From the NCBI RefSeq assembly GCF_949987535.1, contig NC_080067.1:32268039-32332038 (forward strand): a stretch of DNA of 64,000 nt, given 5' to 3'. The notes beneath the pieces are model-generated. The model was not told the origin of the DNA. It made no database searches and saw only the letters and a list, made by a program, of their open reading frames with translations. The position numbers and the translations under genes were made by a program. Shown here in pieces: positions 57,012 to 64,000 of the stretch. This DNA comes from Balaenoptera acutorostrata. Taxonomy: Eukaryota > Chordata > Mammalia > Artiodactyla > Balaenopteridae. Numbering within the stretch: position 1 is the first letter of the stretch; the number at the start of each line of letters is the position of its first letter.

Positions 57012-60000
57012 CTAGATTCCACATATATGCATTAATATACGATATTTGTTTTTCTGTTTCTGACTCAATTCACTCTGTATGACAGTCTCTAGGTCCATCC
57101 ACGTCTCTACAAATGATCCAATTTCATTCCTTTATATGGCTGAGTAATATTCCATTGTATATATGTGCCACATCTTCTTTATCCATTCATCTGTCGATGG
57201 GCATTTAGGTTGCTTCCATGACCTGGCTATTGTAAATAGTGCTGCAATGAACACTGGGGTGCATGTCTCATTTTGAATTATGGTTTTCTCTGGGTATATG
57301 CTCAGTAGTGGGATTGCTGGGTCATATGTTAATTCTACTTTTAGTTTTTTAAGGTACCTCCATACTGTTCTCCATAGTGGCTGTATCAATTTACATTCCC
57401 ACCAACAGTGCAAGAGGGTTCCCTTTTCTCCACACCCTCTCCAGCATTTATTGTTCGTAGATTCTCTGATGATGGCCATTCTGACTGGTGGGAGGTGATA
57501 CCTCATTGTAGTTTTGATTTGCATTTCTCTAATAATTAGTGATGTTGAGCAGCTTTTCATGTGCCTGTTGGCCATCTGTATGTCTTCTTTGGAGAAATGT
57601 CTATTTAGGTCTTCTGCCCATTTTTTCATTGGGTTGTTTGTTCTTTTTAATATTGAGCTGCATGAGCTGTTTATATATTTTGGAGGTTAATCCTTTGTCT
57701 GTTGATTCATTTGCAAATATTTTCTCCCATTCTGAGGGTTGTCTTTTTGTCTTGTTTATGGTTTCCTTTGCTGTGCCAAAGCTTTTAAGTTTCATTCGGT
57801 CCCATTTGTTTATTTTTGTTTTTATTTCCATTACTCTAGGTGGTGGCTCAAAAAAGATCTTGCTGTGATTTATGTCAAAGAGTGTTCTTCCTTTGTTTTC
57901 CTCTAAGAGTTTTATAGTGTCCAGTCTTACATTTAGGTCTTTACTCCATTTTGAGTTTATTTTTGTGTATGGTTTTAGGGAGTGTTCTAATTTCATTCTT
58001 TTTACATGTAGCTGTCCAGTTTTCCCAGCACCACTTATTGAAGAGACTGCTTTTTCTCCACTGTATATCCTTGCTTCCTTTGTCATAGATTAATTGACTG
58101 TCGGTGTTTGTGTTTATCTCTGGGCTTTCTACCCTGTTCCATTGATATATATCTATGTTTTTCTACCAGTAGCATATTGTCTTGATTACTGTAGCTTTGT
58201 AGTATAGTCTTAAGTCAGGGAATCTGATTCCTCCAGCTCAGTTTTTTTTTTTCCCTCAAGGTTGCTTTGGCTATTTGGGGTCTTTTGTGTCTCCATACAA
58301 ATTTTAAGATTTTTTTGTTCTAGTTCTGAAAAAAAATCCCATTGATAATTTTATAGGGATTACACTGAATTTGTAGATTGCTTTGGGTAGTATAGTCATA
58401 TTCACAGTGTTGATTCTTCCAATGCAGAACATGGTATATCTCTCCATCTGTTTGTGTCACCTTTGATTTCTTTCATCAGTGTCTTATAGTTTTCTGAATT
58501 CAGGTCTTTTATATCCTTAGGTAGGTTTATTCCTAGGTATTTCATTCTTTTCGTTGCAATGGTGTATGGGATTGTTTCCTTAATTTCTCTTTCTGATCTT
58601 TTGTTGTTAGTGTATAGGAATGCAAGATATTTCTGTGCATTAATTTTTTAACCTGCAACTTTACCAAATTCATTGATAAGCTCTAGTAGTTTTCTGGTAG
58701 CATCTTTAGGATTCTGTATGTATAGTATCATGTCATCTGCAAACAGTGACAGTTTTACTTCTTCTTTTCCAATTTGGATTCCTTTTATTTCTTTTTCTTC
58801 CATGATTGCTGTGGCTAAGACTTCCAAAACTATGTTGAATAATAGTGATGAGAGTGGACCTCCTTGTCTTGTTCTTGATCTTAGAGGAGATGGTTTCAGT
58901 TTTTCACCACAGTTCTTCAACATTGAGAACGATGTTGGCTGTGGGTTTGTCATATATGGCCTTCATTATGTTGAGGTAGGTTCCCTCTGTGCCTACTTTC
59001 TGGAGAGTTTTTATCATAAATAGATGTTGAATTTTGTCAAAAGCGTTTTCTGCATCTATGGAGATGATCATATGGTTTTTATTCTTAAATTTGTTAATAT
59101 GGTGTATCACATTGATTGATTTGCGTATATTGAAGAATCCTTGCATCCCTGGGATAAATCCCACTTGATCATGGTGTATGATCTTTTTAATTTGTTGTTG
59201 GATTCTGTTTGCTAGTATTTTGTTGAGGGTTTTTGCATCTATATTCATCAGTGATATTGGTCTGTAATTTTCTTTTTTTGTAGTATCTTTGTCTGCTTTT
59301 GGTATCAGGGTGATGGTGACCTTGTAGAATGAGTTTGGGAGTGTTCCTTCCTCTACAACTTTTTGGAAGAGTTTGAGAAGGACCGGTGTTAGCTTTTCTC
59401 TAAATGTTGGATAGAATTCACCTCTGAAGCCATCTGGTCCTGGATGTTTGTTGGAAGATTTTTAATCACAGTTTTAATTTCATTACTTGTGATTGGTCTG
59501 TTCATATTTTCTATTTCTTCCTCATTCAATCTTGGAATGTTTCACCTTTCTACGAATTTGTCCATTTCTTCTAGGTTGTCCATTTTATTGGCATAGTGTT
59601 GCTTATAGTAGTCTCTTACGATGCTTTGTATTTTTTGTGGTGTCTGTTGTAACTTCTCCGTTTTCATTTCTAATTTTATTAATTTGAGTCCTCTCCCTCT
59701 TTTGCTTACTGAGTCTGGCTATAAGTTTATCAATTTTGTTAACTTCTCAAATAACCAGCTTTTAGTTTTATTGATCTTTGCTATTGTTTTCTTTGTTTCT
59801 AGTTCATTCATTTCTGCTCTGATCTTTATGATTTCTTTCCTTCTACTAACTTTGGGGTTTGTTTGTTCTTCTTTCTCTAGTTCCTTTAAGTGTAAGGGTA
59901 GATTGTTCATTAGAGATTTTTCTTGTTTTTGAGGTAGGATTGTATTGCCATAAACTTCCCTCTTAGAACTGCTTTTGCTGCATCCCATAAGTTTTGGATC

Positions 60001-60931
60001 ATTGTCATTTGTCTCTAGGTATTTTTTTATTTCCTCTTTGATTTCTTCAGTGATCTCTTGGTTATTTAGTAATGCATCATTTATCCTCCATGTGTTTGTG
60101 TTTTTTACGTTTTTTTCCATGTAATTTATTTCTAATCTCATAGTGTTGTGGTTGGGAAAAATGCTTGATATGATATCAATTTTCTTAAATTTACCGAGGT
60201 TTAATTTGTGACCCAAGATGTGATCTATCCTGGTGAATGTTCCATGTGCACTTGAGAAGAAAGTGTAATCTGCTGTTTTCAGATGGAATGTCCTATAAAT
60301 ATCAATTAAATCTGTCTGGTCTATTGTGTCACTTAAAGCTTGTGTTTCCTTATTAATATTCTGTCTGACAGAATTTTCTGTCTGTATAAAATGGATAACT
60401 AATAAGAACCTGCTGTATAAAAAAAAAATAAATAAAATAAAATTCAAAAATTCAAAACAAAATTTTATGTCTGGATGATCTGTCCATTGGTGTAAGTGAG
60501 GTGTTAAAGTCCCCCACTATTACTGTGTTATTGTTGATTTCCTCTTTTATAGCTGTTAACATTTGCCTTATGCATTGAGGTGCTCCTATATTGGGTGCAT
60601 ATATATTTATAATTGTTATATCTGCTTCTTGCATTGCATTATCATTATGTAGTGTCCTTCCTTGTCTCTTGTAACATTCTTTATTTCAAAGTCTATTTTA
60701 TCTGTTTTGAGTATTGCTACTCCAGCTTTCTTTTGATAGCCATTTGCATAGAATATCTTTTTCTATCCCCTCACTTTCAGTCTGTATGTGTCCCTAGGTC
60801 AGAAGTGAAGCTCTTGTAGACAGAGTATATACAGGTCTTGTTTGTGTATCCATTCAGCCACTCTGTGTCCTTTGGTTGGAGCATTAATCCATTCACATGT
60901 AAGGTAATTCTCGATATGTTCCTATTACCAT
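57012..60931 (-). pseudogene. L1-E ORF2 relic
   Basis: The ATG is at 60931 and the stop TAG at 57012-57014. The reverse transcriptase keeps '[15 protein letters not shown]', so the catalytic FADD is intact, and the C-terminal Cys/His motif is intact ('[14 protein letters not shown]...EC', 57132-57629). Frameshifts separate the endonuclease, reverse transcriptase and C-terminal pieces, and a 76 bp insertion at 60385-60460 breaks the endonuclease domain. Confidence 0.9.
60385..60460 (+). mobile_element. 76 bp L1 3'-end insertion inside L1-E
   Basis: 'tataaaatggataactaata' plus 'agaacctgctgtata' matches the reverse complement of the L1-F 3' UTR (near 30365-30400), followed by an A-rich tail. 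It is flanked by AATTTTCTGTCTG (60372-60384) and AATTTTATGTCTG (60461-60473), one mismatch. It is the only plus-strand L1 piece seen. Confidence 0.8.
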
Positions 60932-60990
60932 TTTCTTAATTGTTTTGGGTTTGTTTTTTTTAGATCCTTTTCTTCTCTTGTGTATTCCAC

Positions 60991-61888
60991 TTAGAGAAGT
61001 TCCTTTAGCATTTCTTGTAGAGCTGGTTTGGTGGTGCTGAATTCTCTTAGCTTTTGCTTGTCTGTAAAGCTTTTGACTTTTCCATCAAATCTGAATGAGC
61101 TCCTTGCTGGGTAGAGTGATCTTGGTTGTAGGTTCTTCCCTTTCATCACTTTAAATATATCGTGCCACTCCCTTCTGGCTTGTAGTTTCTGCTGAGAAAT
61201 CAGCTGTTAACCTTATGGGAGTTCCCTCGTATGTTATTTTTGTTTTTCCCTTGTTGCTTTTAATAATTTTTCTTTGTTTTTAATTCTTGTCAATTCAATT
61301 ACTATGTGTCTCAGCGTGTTTCTCCTTGGGTTTATCCTACCTGGGACTCTCTGTGTTTCCTGGACTTGGGTGGCTACTTCCTTCCCATGTTAGGGAAGTT
61401 TTTGACTATAATCTCTTCACATATTTTCTTGGGTCCTTTCTCTCTCTCTTCTCCTTCTGGGACCCCTATAATGTGAATGTTGGTCCGTTTAATGTTGTTC
61501 TAGAGGCCTCTTAGGCTGTCTTCATTTGTTCTTATTCTTTTCTCTTTATTCTGTTCCATGGCAGTGAATTCCACCATTCTGTCTTCCAGGTCACTTATCC
61601 TTTCTTCTGCCTCAGTTATTCTGCTATTGTTTCCTTCTAGTGTATTTTTCATTTCAGTTATTGTATTGTTCATCTCTGTTTGTTCTTTAATTCTTCTAGG
61701 TCTTTGTTAAACATTTCTTGCATCTTCTCGATCTCTGCTTCCATTCTTTTTCCAAGGTCCTGGATCATCTTCACTATCATTATTCTGAATTCTTTTTCTG
61801 GGAAGTTACCTATCTCCACTTCATTTAGTTGTTTTCCTGGTGTTTTATCTTGTTCCTTCATCTGGCACATAGTCCTCTGCCTTTTCAT
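60991..61888 (-). pseudogene. L1-E ORF1 relic
   Basis: Starts at an ATG at 61888 with an N-terminus unlike L1-A/B/C after the first residues ('MKRQRTMCQMKEQDKTPGKQ') and a short insertion in the coiled coil ('GKRMEAEIEKMQEMFNKDLEELKNKQR'). A frameshift near 61670 ends the open part. The C-terminal region is still recognisable down to a TAA at 60991-60993. Confidence 0.87.
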
Positions 61889-62799
61889 TTTGTCTTTCTT
61901 TCTGTGAATATGGTTTTCATTGCACAGGCTGCAGGATTGTAGTTCTTTTTGCTTCTGCTGTCTGTCCTCTGGTGGATGAGGCTACCTAAGAGGCTTGTGC
62001 AAGCTTCCTGATGGGAGGGACTGGTGGTGGGTAGAGCTGGGTGTTGCTCTGGTAGGCAGAGCTCAGTAAAACTTTAATCTGCTTGTCTGCTGATGGGTGT
62101 TGCTCAGTTGCGTCCCTGTTGGTTGTTTGGCCTGAGGCTACCCAGCACTGGAGTCTACAGGCTCTTTGATGGGGCTAATGGTGGACTGTGGGAGAGCTCA
62201 CGCCAAGGAGTGCTCCCCCGAACTTTTGTTGCCAGTGTCCTTGTCCCCATGGTGAGCCACAGCCACCCTCAGACTCTGCAGGAGACCCTCCAACACTAGC
62301 AGGTAGGTCTGGTTCAGTCTCCTATGGGGTCACGGCTCCTTCCCCCTGGGTCCTGATGCTCACACTACTTTGTGTGTGCCCTCCAAGAGTGGAGTCTCTG
62401 TTTCCCCCAGTCCTGTCGAAGTCCTGCAATCCTGCAATCAAATCCTACTAACCTTCAAAGTCTGATTCTCTGGGAATTCCTCCTCCCATTGCTGGACCCC
62501 TGGTTGGGAAGCCTGACGTGGGGCTCAGAACCTTCACTCCAGTGGGTGGCCTTCTGTGGTATAATTGTTCTCCAATTTGTGTGTCGCCCACCCAGTGGTT
62601 ATGGGATTTGATTTTATTGTGATTGAGCCTCTCCTACCATCTCATTGCAGCTTCTCCCTTGTCTTTGGATGTGGGGTATATTTTTTGGTGAGTTCCAGTG
62701 TCTTCCTGTTGATGATTGTTCAACAGTTAGTTGTGATTTCAGTGCTCTTGCAAGAGGGAATGACCACACGTCCTTCTACTTCACCATCTTGAACCAAAC
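61889..62799 (-). promoter_or_regulatory. L1-E 5' UTR, different class
   Basis: About 0.9 kb, GC-balanced, without the 366 bp or A-rich segments of the L1-A class. Only the part nearest ORF1 ('cacaggctgcagg', 'ggttgtttggc') and the terminal CAAGATGG motif are shared. It contains a short direct repeat 'cctgcaatcctgcaatc' near 62420. Confidence 0.75.
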
Positions 62800-62822
62800 T
62801 CTCTATGTCTTTTGATTAGAGC

Positions 62823-62915
62823 ATTTAGTCTACTTACATTGCCAGTTTGTTATAATTTAGTCTACTTACATTTAGTCTACTTACATTGCCAGTTTGTTAT
62901 TGCCAGTTTGTTAAG
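62823..62915. repeat. local direct repeats in L1-D
   Basis: A 31-base unit starting 'atttagtctacttacattgc' occurs at 62823 and 62870, with a partial copy ('aatttagtctacttac') between them and a further partial copy ('tgccagtttgtta') after. Confidence 0.9.
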
Positions 62916-63388
62916 AATTTTTGGTTTGTTTTTATAGTTCTTTTCAGTTCCTTTCTTCTTTTGTTCTCTTCCCTTGTGATTTGATAACTATCTTCAGTGT
63001 TGTTATATTTGGATTCCTTTCTCTTTTTGTGTGTGTGTCTATTATAGATTTTTGGTTTGTGGTCAGTAAGAGATTTAAACAAGATATAGCACTATATATG
63101 TGTGTGTTTGTATATATGATTATTTTAAGTTGCTGATCTCTTTCAAATGCTGATCAATTTCAAATGTATTTTAACAACCCTGCATTTTTATTCCATTCCC
63201 CCCACAATTACTGTTTTTGACATCATATTTTACAGCTCTTTGTTTTGTGGATCCCTTAACTGCTTTTCTTTTAACCTTCTTACCAATAGTACTGGTTGGT
63301 TTACTACCTGTACTGATATTTGCCTTTACTGATGAGCTTTTTCCTTTTATAATTTTCATGTTTCTAACTGTGGACTTTTCTATTTTGC
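62916..63388 (-). other. long inter-ORF spacer of L1-D
   Basis: About 470 bases without L1 coding sequence between the ORF2 start region and the ORF1 stop. Phrases such as 'acaattactgtttttgacat' and 'agctctttgttttgtggatc' match the long inter-ORF spacer of older mammalian L1M families. The young copies have only about 58 bases here. Confidence 0.65.
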
Positions 63389-64000
63389 TTAGGTAAGTTC
63401 CTTTATCATTTTCTTGTAAAGCTGGTTTTCTGGTGCTGAACTGTTTTAGCTTTTACTTGTCTGAAAAACTTTTGATCTCTTCATCAGATCTGAATGAAAT
63501 CATTGTCAGGTAGAGTATTCTTGGTTGTTGGTTTTTCCCTTTCATCACTTTAAATATATCATGCCACTCCCTTCTGGCCTGCAGAGCTTCTGCTGAAAAG
63601 TCAGGTGGTAGCCTAATGTGAATTTCTATGTAATTTGCTGCTTTTAATATTCTCTCCTTATCTTTAACTTTTGCATTTTAATTACAGTGAGTCTTGGTGT
63701 GGTCCTCTTTGTGTTGATCCTTTTTGGGACTCTCTGTGCTTCCTAGACTTGGAAATCTGTTTCTTTTCCCAGGTTAGGGAAGTTTTCAGCTATTATGTCT
63801 TCAAATATGTTTCCCATCCATTTCTCTCTTTCTTTTCCTCCTGGGACTCCTATAATGAGAATGCTAGTATGACTGATGTTGTCCCAGAGGTCCCTTAAAC
63901 TGCCCTCATTTCTTTTAATCCTTTTTCTTTTTTCAGTTCAGCTTCAGTGAATTACACTGCTCTGTCTTCCAGCTTGCTGACCTGTTCCTCTGTATCATTT
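63389..64000 (-). pseudogene. L1-D ORF1 relic, partial
   Basis: The stop codon is at 63389-63391. Upstream (higher coordinates) the C-terminal domain is recognisable from 'ctggttttctggtgctgaac', 'atcatgccactcccttctgg' and 'gggactctctgtgcttccta', then the RRM region up to 'gttgtcccagaggtccctta'. Frames are broken. The ORF1 start lies beyond the window. Confidence 0.82.

Larger units (their letters stand above)
56836..62799 (-). mobile_element. L1-E: full-length LINE-1 of a second lineage, inserted in L1-D
   Basis: About 5.96 kb with an A-tail, a 3' UTR like that of L1-G, ORF2, ORF1 and a 0.9 kb 5' UTR unrelated by eye to the L1-A class over most of its length. The target duplication is imperfect: TCTTTATGT at 56827-56835 and TCTCTATGT at 62800-62808. 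The 5' end carries CAAGATGGTG in the L1 sense (plus-strand 62781-62791). Confidence 0.92.
62800..64000 (-). mobile_element. L1-D, 5' part, running off the window
   Basis: Resumes the endonuclease N-terminus ('ctctatgtcttttgattaga', 'gcatttagtctacttacatt'), then the inter-ORF spacer, then ORF1. The element continues past base 64000. Confidence 0.85.

Noticed and set aside
8942..62799. A new operon-like or defence system formed by the repeated ORF pairs
   Set aside because: The repeated pairs are LINE-1 ORF1 and ORF2 in five copies, with diagnostic endonuclease, FADD and Cys/His motifs, A-tails and target duplications.

Overview
This is a 64 kb stretch of mammalian nuclear DNA with no host protein-coding gene, rRNA, tRNA or CRISPR array that I can support. 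Two well-preserved tRNA-derived SINEs (about 18.1-18.4 kb and 33.4-33.7 kb) are of the CHR type found in whales, hippos and ruminants. No BovB LINE and no Bov-tA SINE was seen, which argues against a ruminant. I read the window as most likely cetacean; that is an inference from repeat content. The older repeats (MIR, L2, an MLT2-like ERVL solo LTR, a MER2-like Tigger MITE) are general to placental mammals.

Layout. 1-8.9 kb is AT-rich single-copy DNA with a few ancient MIR/L2 relics. 8.94-16.35 kb is L1-A, a full-length LINE-1 on the minus strand with perfect target-site duplications (TSDs), a 2.25 kb CpG-rich 5' UTR and nearly intact reading frames. 16.4-35.4 kb is mostly single-copy DNA carrying both SINEs, the Tigger MITE, the solo LTR and several short L1 pieces, including L1-G, whose truncated ORF2 tail is fully open. 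35.4-42.8 kb is L1-B, full length but decayed. 42.8-44.5 kb is single-copy. 44.5 kb to the window end is a nest of L1s: an old element (L1-X) split by a short L1 3' piece and by full-length L1-C (45.0-52.1 kb), then an older L1-D (52.5 kb to beyond 64 kb), itself split by an inverted-repeat DNA transposon (56.26-56.75 kb) and by full-length L1-E (56.84-62.80 kb).

How the parts work. L1 ORF1 encodes the RNA-binding chaperone and ORF2 the endonuclease/reverse transcriptase that copies L1 RNA into chromosomes and can also mobilise SINEs such as the two seen here. No copy is intact. L1-A comes closest: ORF2 keeps every catalytic residue and shows one 1-base deletion, while ORF1 has one nonsense codon and one 1-base insertion. 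L1-A, -B and -C share one class of 5' and 3' UTR; L1-E has another, with L1-G sharing its 3' end, so at least two L1 lineages were active. All larger L1 insertions lie on the minus strand.

The most interesting observations are the copy-specific tandem amplifications in the L1 5' UTRs (366 bp x2 in L1-A, 59 bp x3 in L1-B), the layered nest with readable order of insertion, the CA/TG inverted arms around the DNA transposon, and the near-intact L1-A and L1-G. I found no evidence of a new non-transposon system.
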